From contig NZ_ABIZ01000001.1 of NCBI RefSeq assembly GCF_000172155.1, forward strand, positions 5,179,105 to 5,243,104: DNA of 64,000 nucleotides. The letters are read 5' to 3'. The position numbers and the translations under genes were made by a program. This DNA comes from Verrucomicrobium spinosum DSM 4136 = JCM 18804 (GTDB lineage Bacteria > Verrucomicrobiota > Verrucomicrobiia > Verrucomicrobiales > Verrucomicrobiaceae). This document shows, one piece after another, positions 1 to 8,403 of the stretch (position 1 is the first letter of the stretch; every line of letters begins with the position of its first letter). The notes under the pieces are model-generated. The model was not told the origin of the DNA, did no database searches, and saw only the letters and a program-made list of their open reading frames with translations.

Positions 1-912
1 TCCCCTCCTGCCGCTTTCCATATAAGCCTTCGGGGGCAGACCCAGCTCCCGGCTGAAGGCAATGCTGAATCCGCTGGCTGATTCATAGCCGACGGCGAGC
101 GCGGTTTCTCCGACGGTCAGCTCTCCCCGGCTTAGCAGATCCTTGGCCAGGGCAAGACGCCACTGCAGCAGATACCTCAGGGGCGTGACCGTCATCACCC
201 GCAGGAAGTGCTCGGCAAACGAGGAGCGCGACATCGAGGCTTCGCGAGCCAGCGTGGCGAGCGTCCACGGATGGTCCGGATGGGTGTGAATGGCTTGCAA
301 GGCGGCGGCAAGCCGGGGATTCCGCAGGCCTGCCAGCAATCCCGTCGGGGCCACTTCCTCCGGAACGGATCGCAGAGACTCCACCAACAGGACTTCCACC
401 AGACGACTTAACACAAGCGACTGGCCAGGACGGGTCGTAAGAGCTTCCCGCTTGATCAGCTCCACCAGAGCCGTGACCCCCTCCGCAGCCGGGTCCCCGG
501 CGCGCAGATGCAGCATCCTGGGCAGCAGCCCCGTGAGCACCGAAGAGTTGGCGGGATCAAATTGGAAATAACCTCCCAACAGACTCGCCGTGGGCTCTGC
601 TTCGGGATCGCCATGAATGGCCACCTCCACCTGCTGCCCGGAGGGAACGGGCTCAAGCAACTTGGGCCGAACCTTCGGGTCACTGGCCAGGGTGAAGCGG
701 GGCGTCGCCGGAAAGAGCACAAAGTCCCCGGTGCCCAGCATCTGCGCGGGCTCGCCATCCGCCGCCAGCCAGCAGGCCCCCTTCAGTACGAGGGCATAAC
801 TAGGATGCCCAAACGCGGAGTAGCGTACACCCCAGCGGCCCGCGCCGTGCACGAGCTTGGCGGCGACAGCCTGGGGTTTGAGGAGGGTGACGATGGCGGA
901 AAGGGCATCCAT
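1..912 (-). CDS. AraC-family transcriptional regulator with N-terminal cupin (partial, C-terminus off window)
   Basis: The reading frame is open for 304 codons from ATG at 912 to the left edge, so the last residues lie outside the window. The N-terminal ~190 residues look like the cupin-type sensor found in AraC regulators that control oxidoreductases. The C-terminal part holds two helix-turn-helix units and ends in the characteristic AraC signature (GYES, SGFS, then FSRELGLPP). It should be a cytoplasmic DNA-binding regulator. It is divergent from an SDR oxidoreductase gene across a 99-bp gap with two inverted repeats, which suggests it controls that gene, itself, or both. The effector is unknown. 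Confidence 0.85.
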   Translation of the reverse strand, partial: MDALSAIVTLLKPQAVAAKLVHGAGRWGVRYSAFGHPSYALVLKGACWLAADGEPAQMLGTGDFVLFPATPRFTLASDPKVRPKLLEPVPSGQQVEVAIHGDPEAEPTASLLGGYFQFDPANSSVLTGLLPRMLHLRAGDPAAEGVTALVELIKREALTTRPGQSLVLSRLVEVLLVESLRSVPEEVAPTGLLAGLRNPRLAAALQAIHTHPDHPWTLATLAREASMSRSSFAEHFLRVMTVTPLRYLLQWRLALAKDLLSRGELTVGETALAVGYESASGFSIAFSRELGLPPKAYMESGRRG

Positions 913-933
913 CTGGACGATCTACAATGCAAA

Positions 934-998
934 GTGGACTCCGCATTATAGAAAGTCCACCCCACCTTTGCTAATTTGGTTCCGTTAATCAAACCAAA
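934..998. promoter_or_regulatory. Two inverted repeats between the divergent AraC and SDR genes
   Basis: GTGGACT at 934-940 is mirrored by AGTCCAC at 954-960, with 20 bp between arm centres, about two helical turns. TTTGGTT at 975-981 is mirrored by AACCAAA at 992-998. Both are perfect and lie in the short space between two divergent start codons. Operator function is an inference from position and symmetry. Confidence 0.5.
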
Positions 999-1011
999 AC
1001 TGCAAACCAAT

Positions 1012-1860
1012 ATGCCCTCCACGATTCTCATCACTGGCTGCTCCTCTGGCTTCGGCAAAGCAAGCGCCTCCCTCTTCCTCGCCCGCGGCTGGAACGTCAT
1101 CGCCACCATGCGCACGCCGCAACCGGGTCTGTTTGAAGAGAGCGACCGGCTCCTGATCCTGCCGCTGGATGTGACGCAGCCAGCCACCCTCACCCACGCT
1201 ATCGAGGCGGGCATCGCACGATTCGGCAAGATCGATGTCTTCGTCAACAACGCTGGCATTGGCTACTTTGGCGCGCACGAGGCGGTGTCGGATCAGGCGA
1301 TCCGACAGCTCTTTGAAACCAACACCTTCGGCGTGATGGCGGCCAACCGCGCCATCATTCCCCACATGCGCGAGCGCGGAGCCGGAACGATCATCAATGT
1401 GACCTCCAGCGTCGGCATCGCGCCGATGCCACTGGTGGCCGCCTACACTGCCAGCAAGTATGCCATCGAGGGCTTCTCCGAATCGCTGGCCTACGAGGCC
1501 GGCATGCTCGGCATCCGGGTGAAGATCGTGCAGCCCGGACTGGCCCCCACCACGCATTTTTCCGCGAACTCCGGCGCTCTGGGCGACTATCCCGTTCCCC
1601 CTGCCTATGCCGGGCATGCTGCACGTTATTTTCAATCCATGCAGGAGTATCCGACGAACTACACGACGGAAGACGACGTGGCAAATGTGGTGTATGCTAC
1701 AGCCACCGATGGCACAGACAAGCTCCGCTATCCCGCCGGGGACGACAGCGTGATGCTGGCCGAGCTCAGGGCTGCTTTGCCAGAACAGGAATTTATTGGC
1801 AGGATTCGCTGCATGACTGCGAGCGAGCCCGGGAAAATTGAGGCTTCCAGCGAGGAATGA
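1012..1860 (+). CDS. Short-chain dehydrogenase/reductase (classical SDR)
   Basis: This 282-residue protein has the classical SDR layout: cofactor motif TGCSSGFG at residues 8-15, NNAG at 79-82, a catalytic serine at 132/133 and YTASK with Tyr145 and Lys149. The length fits the classical family plus a C-terminal substrate cap. I chose the ATG at 1012; the frame extends upstream to a TTG at 976, but that codon lies inside an inverted repeat and the added residues do not resemble an SDR start. It is divergent from the AraC regulator, its probable controller. The substrate cannot be named; an aliphatic or aromatic alcohol/ketone would be typical. Confidence 0.88.
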   Translation: MPSTILITGCSSGFGKASASLFLARGWNVIATMRTPQPGLFEESDRLLILPLDVTQPATLTHAIEAGIARFGKIDVFVNNAGIGYFGAHEAVSDQAIRQLFETNTFGVMAANRAIIPHMRERGAGTIINVTSSVGIAPMPLVAAYTASKYAIEGFSESLAYEAGMLGIRVKIVQPGLAPTTHFSANSGALGDYPVPPAYAGHAARYFQSMQEYPTNYTTEDDVANVVYATATDGTDKLRYPAGDDSVMLAELRAALPEQEFIGRIRCMTASEPGKIEASSEE

Positions 1861-1936
1861 GTCTCGATAGAGTGGTCAGCACACCGTTAGGCGTCCCATG
1901 CACCATCCCTCCGCTGCCTGAGCCGACGGGGATCGT

Positions 1937-1973
1937 CGGACTACTCCTGTGGCGTCGCCGCGGGAGTAGTCCG
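1937..1973. repeat. Perfect hairpin of the dispersed 'tagtccg' repeat family in gap 1861-2205
   Basis: An 11-bp perfect inverted repeat (CGGACTACTCC at 1937-1947, GGAGTAGTCCG at 1963-1973) encloses a 15-nt loop. The core TAGTCCG recurs in other intergenic regions of this window (near 10648, 25364, 27391, 27486, 34473 and 51301). The rest of the 345-bp gap shows no coding sequence. No T-run follows, so it is more likely a REP-like element than a terminator. Confidence 0.6.
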
Positions 1974-2205
1974 GATGTGCCAATGAAGCGGTGCCCCTTC
2001 TCAGAGCATCTCCGTTCCAATTTCACCACCAGCATTTCCCTTTCGCGCTAAGCTAGCGCCCGCCAGCGGTGCATCCCGTGCTGTCATCTCCCGCCTTTCC
2101 ACCCCCAATTTTCTCCGACAGCGTGACCAAAGACGCCCAACTCTGCCCGCCCAAACGTATCCCGGCAGACCAACTCAGTGCAGCCAGTCTCACCCCACCC
2201 ACCTC

Positions 2206-3216
2206 ATGAGCACCATCAACGCCTACGCCGCCACGACAGCCAAAGCCCCGCTGGAACCGTTCTCCTTTGACGCCGGGGAACTCGGTGCCGAGGAGGTCGA
2301 GATCAAGGTCACCCACTGTGGGATCTGCCATTCGGACCTCTCCATGCTGGACAACGACTGGGGCATGACAAGGTTTCCTTTCGTCCCCGGCCATGAAGCG
2401 GTGGGCACCGTCACCGCGCTGGGCTCCGGGGCCAAGGGGTTGAAGATCGGGCAGCATGTAGGCATTGGCTGGTCCGCCTACAGTTGCCTCTCGTGCCACG
2501 AATGCCTCTCTGGGCGTCACAACCTCTGCGCGAAGTCCCAGGGCACCATCGTGGGACGCCACGGTGGCTTTGCCGACAAACTCCGGGCGCAGTGGACCTG
2601 GGTTCGCCCTCTGCCAGCGGGGCTGGACATGGCCACCACGGGCCCGCTGCTCTGCGGGGGCATCACCGTGTTCTCACCCTTCTTCGAGTACGCCATCCCT
2701 GCGACTGCCCGGGTGGGCATCATCGGCATCGGCGGTTTGGGGCACATGGCTCTCCAGTTCGCGAACAAGTGGGGCTGTGAAGTGCACGCCTTCACCACCA
2801 GCGAGAGCAAGGAGGAGGAGGCCCGCAAGCTGGGGGCTCACCACGTGCACAACACCAAAAACCCGGGCGCTTTGAGAAAGATCGCCGGCAGCCTGGATCT
2901 CATCATCTCCACCATCAACGTGCCCCTGGATCTGCACAGCCTGCTGGGCACCCTGGCCCCCACCGGACGACTGCACGTGGTCGGCGCGGTGGTACAGCCC
3001 ATGCCCCTGCGTGCCATGGACCTCATCTCCGGCCTGAAGTCTGTCTCCGGCTCCCCCACCGGCAGCCCGACCGTCATCGATGCCATGCTGAACTTCAGCG
3101 CCCGCCACGCCATCGCCCCCATCACAGAGACCTATCCCATGAGCCAGGTGAATGATGCCCTGGAGCACCTCCGCTCTGGGAAGGCGCGGTACCGTATAGT
3201 GCTTGTGAACGAGTAA
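2206..3216 (+). CDS. ahr: Zinc-dependent NADPH aldehyde reductase / alcohol dehydrogenase (Ahr/YjgB type)
   Basis: This 336-residue medium-chain dehydrogenase/reductase belongs to the cinnamyl-alcohol-dehydrogenase-like branch and closely follows E. coli Ahr (YjgB) in motif order. The catalytic zinc ligands are Cys41 (in GICHSD), His63 (in PGHE) and Cys150 (in LLCGG). The structural zinc ligands are Cys94, Cys97, Cys100 and Cys108. The Rossmann motif GIGGLG is at 174-179. Known members reduce a broad range of aldehydes to alcohols in the cytoplasm using NADPH. The gene appears to be transcribed alone. Confidence 0.85.
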   Translation: MSTINAYAATTAKAPLEPFSFDAGELGAEEVEIKVTHCGICHSDLSMLDNDWGMTRFPFVPGHEAVGTVTALGSGAKGLKIGQHVGIGWSAYSCLSCHECLSGRHNLCAKSQGTIVGRHGGFADKLRAQWTWVRPLPAGLDMATTGPLLCGGITVFSPFFEYAIPATARVGIIGIGGLGHMALQFANKWGCEVHAFTTSESKEEEARKLGAHHVHNTKNPGALRKIAGSLDLIISTINVPLDLHSLLGTLAPTGRLHVVGAVVQPMPLRAMDLISGLKSVSGSPTGSPTVIDAMLNFSARHAIAPITETYPMSQVNDALEHLRSGKARYRIVLVNE

Positions 3217-3218
3217 AA

Positions 3219-3371
3219 CCAACCACAGAGGGAAACAAAACTTCAAAATTCACATCCCAAACTTCAAGAACGGCGTCTTGATCGCTCCTGATCCCATCTT
3301 GTTAATCTCTCAAAAAATCTTGTTAATCCTGTCTGAGGAAGCCTCTGTGCCCTCTGTGTCTCTGTGGTAAA
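3219..3371. repeat. Dispersed intergenic element with 'accacagag/ctctgtggt' ends
   Basis: The gap between two genes starts with ACCACAGAG and ends with CTCTGTGGT, giving inverted termini about 150 bp apart. Inside are 'ctctgtgccctctgtgtc' and two copies of 'atcttgttaatc'. The phrase 'ttaatcctgtct' recurs near 12711 and 14406. Elements of this style are common in intergenic DNA of Verrucomicrobiota and Planctomycetota. No coding capacity is seen. Confidence 0.55.
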
Positions 3372-3400
3372 TTCCTAGTTCCCCCTACCCCTGACGCTCC

Positions 3401-5107
3401 ATGCTGACCGCCCACGACGAAGAAGAGGACGAGCGCTTCTACCGCGACACGGAGAGCACCGCCTTCCCCAAGCTGAGTGATCACCAGCTCACCCTGCTGG
3501 AGCCGCTCGGCTCACGCCGCATCGTCCGCCGTGGGGAGGTGATCTTCCCCGCTGGGGCGCGGGATTTCCCCATGGTGGTCGTCATCCAAGGCGAGCTGGA
3601 GGCCTATGAGACGCGGGAGGACGTAGAGCAAATCCTGGCCTGCCCAGGGCCGCGAGACTTCGTGGGAGAGGTCTCCATGCTCAATGGCACCTCATCCATC
3701 GCCGCGGTGCGGGGAAAAGCGGATGAGACGGAGATCCTGGAGATCCCTGCGATCAAACTGCGCAAGGCTCTGGCGGAACTCCCCGGAGTGGGTGAGCCGG
3801 TGGTGCAGGCCTTCATGATGCGGCGGCAGCGGCTGCGGCGGGACCGGGAGCTGGCGGGCCTGCGCATCCTCGCCCACCCAGGCTGTCAGGGTGCACGGCG
3901 CATCGATGATTTCCTGGACAAGAACCACATCCCGCACCGCCTCATCGATTCCACCACACTGGAGTGCCGCACCCTGTGCGAGCGCCTGGGCGTGACCGAT
4001 GGCGACCTGCCGGCCCTGATCGCCAGTGACGGCTCCATTTCACGAAACCCCGCCATCTTCGATGTCGCCCGTATAGCCGGGCTCCTGCGTCCCCTGTGCT
4101 CGGACGGGCGCGAGGAAATATTCTGCGACCTCGCCATCGTGGGGGCCGGTCCCGCGGGGCTGGCCGCCGCCGTGAATGCGGCCTCTGAAGGCCTCAGCAC
4201 CGTGGTGCTGGAGAGCTTTGCCCCCGGCGGACAGGCTGGCTCCTCCTCCCTCATCGAGAATTTCTTTGGCTTCCCCACCGGCATCAGCGGCGGAGACCTC
4301 ACCTACCGCGCACAGCTCCAGGCCTTCCGCTTCGGAGCCAAGTTCTCCACCCCCTCCCGGGTGCTTTCCTTGAACTTTCCCGGAGGCGAGCATGGAGCCG
4401 CCCTGGAGATCGAGGGCAGCCCCACCACGCTCCGGACCCGGTGCGTCATCGTCTCCAGCGGAGCCCAGTACAACAAGCTTGGTGCCGAGGGGCTGGAGGA
4501 CTTTGAGGGCCTGGGCGTCTTCTATGCCGCGACCGTCATGGAGGCCCAGTTCTGCCGCGGCGGCACCGCCGTCGTCGCCGGAGCGGGCAACTCCGCAGGC
4601 CAGGCCGCCATGTTCATGTCGGAACACGCGGCCAAGGTGTACCTGGTGATCCGCGGGGATGACCTGACCAAAAACATGTCCAGCTACCTGTCCAGCCGCG
4701 TCGAGACCAAGCCCAACATCGAGATCCTCCGGCAGACCGAGATTCGGAAACTGTCCGGCTCAGGTCGCCTGGAGAGCATCCAGATCGAAAACACCCGCAC
4801 CGGCGAGCGCCGCACGGTGGAGACCACGGCTGTCTTCTCCATGATCGGTGCCCGCCCCTGCACGAGCTGGCTCCCTCCTGAGATCCTTCTGGACGAGAAG
4901 GGCTTCATCCTCACGGGGGCCGCCATCGCCCACGCCCACGCCTGGCAGGCCGCGGGCCGGGCTCCCTACCCCTTCGAGACGAGCCGCCCCGGCATCTTCG
5001 CCGCGGGCGATGTGCGCTCCGGCTCCGTCAAGCGCTGCGGGGCCGCCGTGGGAGAAGGCAGCATGGCGATCGAAAACGTCCACCAGGTTTTAGGTACCTA
5101 CACCTGA
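3401..5107 (+). CDS. Cyclic-nucleotide-binding domain fused to thioredoxin-reductase-like FAD/NAD(P) oxidoreductase
   Basis: The 568-residue protein has three parts. Residues ~25-145 form a CRP-like cyclic-nucleotide-binding domain. Residues ~150-225 resemble a thioredoxin-fold segment with a single cysteine. Residues ~240-568 form a thioredoxin-reductase-type flavoprotein. The FAD motif GAGPAG is near residue 247 and the second Rossmann motif GAGNSAG near 393. The redox-active CxxC that precedes the second motif in true thioredoxin reductases is absent; the site reads FYAATVMEAQFC. It probably oxidises a pyridine nucleotide under allosteric control of the N-terminal domain, but it should not reduce thioredoxin by the classical route. 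Such fusions are known in other bacteria without a settled function. Confidence 0.8.
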   Translation: MLTAHDEEEDERFYRDTESTAFPKLSDHQLTLLEPLGSRRIVRRGEVIFPAGARDFPMVVVIQGELEAYETREDVEQILACPGPRDFVGEVSMLNGTSSIAAVRGKADETEILEIPAIKLRKALAELPGVGEPVVQAFMMRRQRLRRDRELAGLRILAHPGCQGARRIDDFLDKNHIPHRLIDSTTLECRTLCERLGVTDGDLPALIASDGSISRNPAIFDVARIAGLLRPLCSDGREEIFCDLAIVGAGPAGLAAAVNAASEGLSTVVLESFAPGGQAGSSSLIENFFGFPTGISGGDLTYRAQLQAFRFGAKFSTPSRVLSLNFPGGEHGAALEIEGSPTTLRTRCVIVSSGAQYNKLGAEGLEDFEGLGVFYAATVMEAQFCRGGTAVVAGAGNSAGQAAMFMSEHAAKVYLVIRGDDLTKNMSSYLSSRVETKPNIEILRQTEIRKLSGSGRLESIQIENTRTGERRTVETTAVFSMIGARPCTSWLPPEILLDEKGFILTGAAIAHAHAWQAAGRAPYPFETSRPGIFAAGDVRSGSVKRCGAAVGEGSMAIENVHQVLGTYT

Positions 5108-5209
5108 CTTGATCGCTGCACTGCGGCCTGAATCCCCTGGTCCCCCATCCCAACCGGGGCAAGAAAGCGAAACACTCGCGCCACCCCGCCGCATCCCTGC
5201 CAAGGGAGC

Positions 5210-5842
5210 CTACTCCGTTTTCGCAACGGGCACTGCCTGCTGGTAGCTTCCAGACGACCTCAACTGCACTTCATGTTCGGAACGGATCTCCGCCCCCACC
5301 GCGACGCTGTAGGTGCCGGAGTCGTAGGCAACTCCGATGATTTGGGTGGCGGAGGGATAAACGTCTTTGGCACGCACAATGCGATCCCGCACGCCGTCTG
5401 GCCCACCCACGCTAAATGACTCCACCTGGACCTTCACGAACGGTCTTCCTTCCGCGTCGCTGCTGATGGTTGGAGTGAGACGGGTGAAAACAAACTCTCC
5501 AGGCGCAGCCTCAAAAACGTCAGCCACCACCGGTTCGCCAGAGATGACCTTTCGATCCATGTTGTAACTTCGCCCCGCAGCCTCCGTCCTGAAGGTGCGC
5601 GAGTAGGCCCTCAACTCCTCATCCGAAAGACTCGACCAGTCAAAACCAGAGCCCGCCGATTCCAGCCCGTCCCGCAGGCCGGGCGAGGAAGGCTTCACGC
5701 TGGTGGTGAGCGCGGGTGAAACCGGGGGCGACGGTTTACGGATGGGCCCCTCCTCCACCCGATGCCGCCACCCAACCCACAGTGCCAGCATCAGCATGAC
5801 GGAAACCATCACGATGGCAGCGGGAAGGGAGCGGCTTTTCAT
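5210..5842 (-). CDS. Membrane-anchored periplasmic protein of unknown function
   Basis: This 210-residue protein has one N-terminal hydrophobic segment (residues ~7-25), then a Pro/Ser-rich linker (~30-60) and a polar domain with alternating beta-like stretches. It is probably tethered to the inner membrane with the C-terminal domain in the periplasm. I recognise no family. It lies third in a minus-strand series behind an SCP2-like gene and an acyltransferase gene, with gaps of 43 and 114 bp, so co-transcription is possible but not shown. Confidence 0.6.
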   Translation of the reverse strand: MKSRSLPAAIVMVSVMLMLALWVGWRHRVEEGPIRKPSPPVSPALTTSVKPSSPGLRDGLESAGSGFDWSSLSDEELRAYSRTFRTEAAGRSYNMDRKVISGEPVVADVFEAAPGEFVFTRLTPTISSDAEGRPFVKVQVESFSVGGPDGVRDRIVRAKDVYPSATQIIGVAYDSGTYSVAVGAEIRSEHEVQLRSSGSYQQAVPVAKTE

Positions 5843-5956
5843 ATCACACTACACAGCCAAGGCTGTTCTATTTGGCATTCCCGCGCTGCCACTGTCAATT
5901 TTCAAAATCGCGCGCACCGTAGAACGCTCAAGCATGAGCGCCCCGGCATGGCCCGC

Positions 5957-6313
5957 TCACGCCGCGCCCAGCGCCTGCCCCAGCTTCATCGCCACGGTCA
6001 TGTCGCCCTTCACCTTCAGCGTGCCCATCATGAAAGCCATGCGGGGATTGAGCCTGCCCGCCAGCAGAGAGACAAAGTCCTGATCCTTCATCGCGAACGT
6101 GCAGGTCCCCTCCTCCTCTGCAGGACGCACCCCCGCCGAGCCGGGGCGGAAGTCCACCAGCCATGACCCGCCCTGCGGCCCGGAGAGATCAAAGCGGAAC
6201 GTCGCATTCACCAGCGCCTGGAGTTCCGGGCTCCCCGTCTTCTCCGCCACTCTCGTGTTGAAAAGCTCTGCTGGAGTGTTGCTGGTGGAGGAGTCATCGG
6301 AATGGCTGGACAT
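5957..6313 (-). CDS. SCP2-type sterol/lipid-carrier domain protein
   Basis: The 118-residue sequence matches the single-domain SCP2 fold: a central beta segment (FRFDLSG, SWLVDF), a 'CTFAMKDQDFVSLLAGRLNP' stretch and the terminal FMMGTLKVKGDMTVAMKL helix typical of the family. Such proteins bind fatty acids, acyl-CoA or other hydrophobic ligands in the cytoplasm. It starts 43 bp downstream of the acyltransferase gene, which would fit a lipid-related unit. The exact ligand is unknown. Confidence 0.8.
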   Translation of the reverse strand: MSSHSDDSSTSNTPAELFNTRVAEKTGSPELQALVNATFRFDLSGPQGGSWLVDFRPGSAGVRPAEEEGTCTFAMKDQDFVSLLAGRLNPRMAFMMGTLKVKGDMTVAMKLGQALGAA

Positions 6314-6356
6314 GCCGTTTTATCGAGCGGCTCTGCCCATCCTTCAAGCAGGAAAG

Positions 6357-8069
6357 CTACGTGGGGCGTTGCGTGGCGACCTCCCCGCCGCATCCTTCCA
6401 CGCCCCCGGCGGGCTCACCTTTTGGCTGAGCGGTCATGAACCAGTTGCCCACACGGTTGGAGAAGTTCACACTCGGCCAGTCCACCCAACGCGTGAGCAA
6501 GTCTGAGAGCCACAGCGTCGCGATCACACATACCGCCAGCCCCAGCGTGGAGGCAGCCACGGGACCCAAGCCCAACTTCATGAAAATGACCGCGACGCCC
6601 TGCCCCACGGTGTGGAGAGTCAACGCGTGCACGACATAGAGCGCGAATGAGCGCTCGCCCAACCAAACCAGGGGTCGCCAGGAGAGCAGGCCGATCGCAC
6701 CTGGGGAATAGAGGGCAAGCCCGACTGCCAAGGTCGCCGCAAGGTGGAGAGGCCACACCCCGAGTGAGGGATACCATGCGAGCCATGACCCTGAGAGATC
6801 CCGGGACATGTGCACCGACCCAATGGTGACCACCACCGCCAGAACCAGCAGAGCCACGCCGCCCCCCAGGCGAAAATCCGGGCGGCGCAGGGAGTGCGCA
6901 GCCAGGAAGAGCCCCGCCATGAAGTCCACCATAAACTCCTGCGGCCAAACAAACATCATCACCCCAAGCACCGCCGCCCAAACGAGTTCGCGCCGAGCCA
7001 TCGACATCGTGCAGGCAATCAGGCCAAAGAGCGCAATCGATCCGACCAGCTCCAGCCGAACCGTCCAAAGCGGTGCGTTGAACCCCTGCCCCAAAAATGC
7101 CGCCTCCCACAACATGCTCTTGAAAGTCATCGGGACCATTCCGATGGTGAACATTGCAGATTCAAAGTGGGAGAGATCATTAAAATGGCCTGCGGAAAAG
7201 CCGCCTGAGGTATAGAGGAAAAATGAAGCCACTGTCGTGATGAATGGCAGCGGCAACAGTCTGAAATATCGCTTCGCAGTGGCTTTCGCCACCAGCTCAT
7301 AGGAGGCCTTTTTCAGCAGGGGCCGGGCCAGGACGAATCCGCTCAACACCCAAAAGATATACACCATGAACTCCCCATTGAGCACCACCGAAAAAGGCGG
7401 GGTCATGATCCAGTCTGCCACCGCTGGCACTGGGTACTCGGTGTTCTCCTTTCCCAACGTGAACCAGGATCCTGGATACATCACCACTGTAGCATGGAAC
7501 AGAAACACGCACATCGCCGCCACGCCCCGCAGGGAATCCAGGGCATGCAGACGATTTGCCAGTGACAAAGGGGCCCCTGCGGCCCGCCCCTTTCCCATAT
7601 GCTGCATCAGCGTCAACATGCCTATAAGCAGAAACGCCGAACCGCCCAGGTGGGCCGCACGCATGAAAGCCGCAGGGAGATCCAGCGCCAGGATCACCTC
7701 CCCGCTTCTGGAGGACAGCAACTCCCGGAGAGAGCCGTTGAGATAAAGCATGTTACCCTCCCTCACGCGATAAGCAGGCTCGGAGGCACGTGACAACTCC
7801 TCCACGGCCCCCACTTCAATCGCCCGCTTTCCTGAAACCCACACGCCCGGTTCAAGCCCATACCGTTTTTTCCCAAACTCCTTTTTGGAAAGCCGGGTGA
7901 ACACCGCCCCGGACACCTTCCCTTCACGAAACTCCTCAAGAGTCAAAGGGCGCCCTTTCAACGGGTTCAAAAGCAAAGATATCCCTGCCAGTATTGAGGA
8001 AATGACCAGCAGTGCAAGGAGGCCATAGCGGACTGCGCGTGACGATTCGAATCCGCGGGGGAAAATCAT
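6357..8069 (-). CDS. Acyltransferase family 3 (OafA/YrhL type) integral membrane protein with extra N-terminal domain
   Basis: The 570-residue protein starts with a transmembrane helix (residues ~13-32), followed by a ~110-residue soluble region unlike the core family. A second hydrophobic segment then leads into the acyltransferase-3 domain of about ten helices from ~190. Family marks are 'LDSLRGVAAMCVFLFHA' with the conserved histidine and 'FWVLSGFVLARPL'. Members transfer acyl groups from acyl-CoA to cell-surface glycans or lipids at the inner membrane. The N-terminal soluble region probably lies outside the cytoplasm and is unusual; its role is unknown. Confidence 0.82.
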   Translation of the reverse strand: MIFPRGFESSRAVRYGLLALLVISSILAGISLLLNPLKGRPLTLEEFREGKVSGAVFTRLSKKEFGKKRYGLEPGVWVSGKRAIEVGAVEELSRASEPAYRVREGNMLYLNGSLRELLSSRSGEVILALDLPAAFMRAAHLGGSAFLLIGMLTLMQHMGKGRAAGAPLSLANRLHALDSLRGVAAMCVFLFHATVVMYPGSWFTLGKENTEYPVPAVADWIMTPPFSVVLNGEFMVYIFWVLSGFVLARPLLKKASYELVAKATAKRYFRLLPLPFITTVASFFLYTSGGFSAGHFNDLSHFESAMFTIGMVPMTFKSMLWEAAFLGQGFNAPLWTVRLELVGSIALFGLIACTMSMARRELVWAAVLGVMMFVWPQEFMVDFMAGLFLAAHSLRRPDFRLGGGVALLVLAVVVTIGSVHMSRDLSGSWLAWYPSLGVWPLHLAATLAVGLALYSPGAIGLLSWRPLVWLGERSFALYVVHALTLHTVGQGVAVIFMKLGLGPVAASTLGLAVCVIATLWLSDLLTRWVDWPSVNFSNRVGNWFMTAQPKGEPAGGVEGCGGEVATQRPT

Positions 8070-8403
8070 GTTTTCGCGTACCGCGTCCGCCTAGAAGGAA
8101 CAACCTGAAAATGCTACCAGGAACTACTTTTTTCCCTTAACTGGCTCCTGCTGGTGATCCAGGCCATCCGGCCATGAGGTACACGCTGTAACGCAAAATC
8201 ACAGCGAGCAGCGTCTCAGAACGCAGAGTCACCTTCTTTCCATTGGCAGCAGTTTAGGAGGGGGTGCGCCCGCAGCTCTGCCGCCCAACCTTCCATGCCA
8301 CGCAGATGAGTGAAGATTTATTCCTCGTATGACGTAATCTCCCTTTCCTGCCCTCCCGCTCCAGCCCCCCTTTTTACACTCTCTCCCTTCAGCTCCCCAT
8401 TTC
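8070..8403. other. Intergenic gap without recognisable gene
   Basis: This 334-bp gap separates the divergent acyltransferase and SGNH hydrolase genes and must hold both promoters. I see no convincing reading frame, tRNA, palindrome or dispersed repeat in it. Confidence 0.5.

Noticed and set aside
976-1011. Upstream TTG start for the SDR protein
   Set aside because: The extra 12 residues do not fit an SDR N-terminus and the codon lies inside an inverted repeat likely to be regulatory.
1937-1973. Rho-independent terminator for the SDR gene
   Set aside because: The hairpin is perfect, but no T-run follows on either strand and the same core recurs as a dispersed repeat.
5872-5890. Sigma-54 promoter upstream of the gene at 5842
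   Set aside because: A TGGCA stretch is present, but the spacing to the next GC is wrong by two bases.
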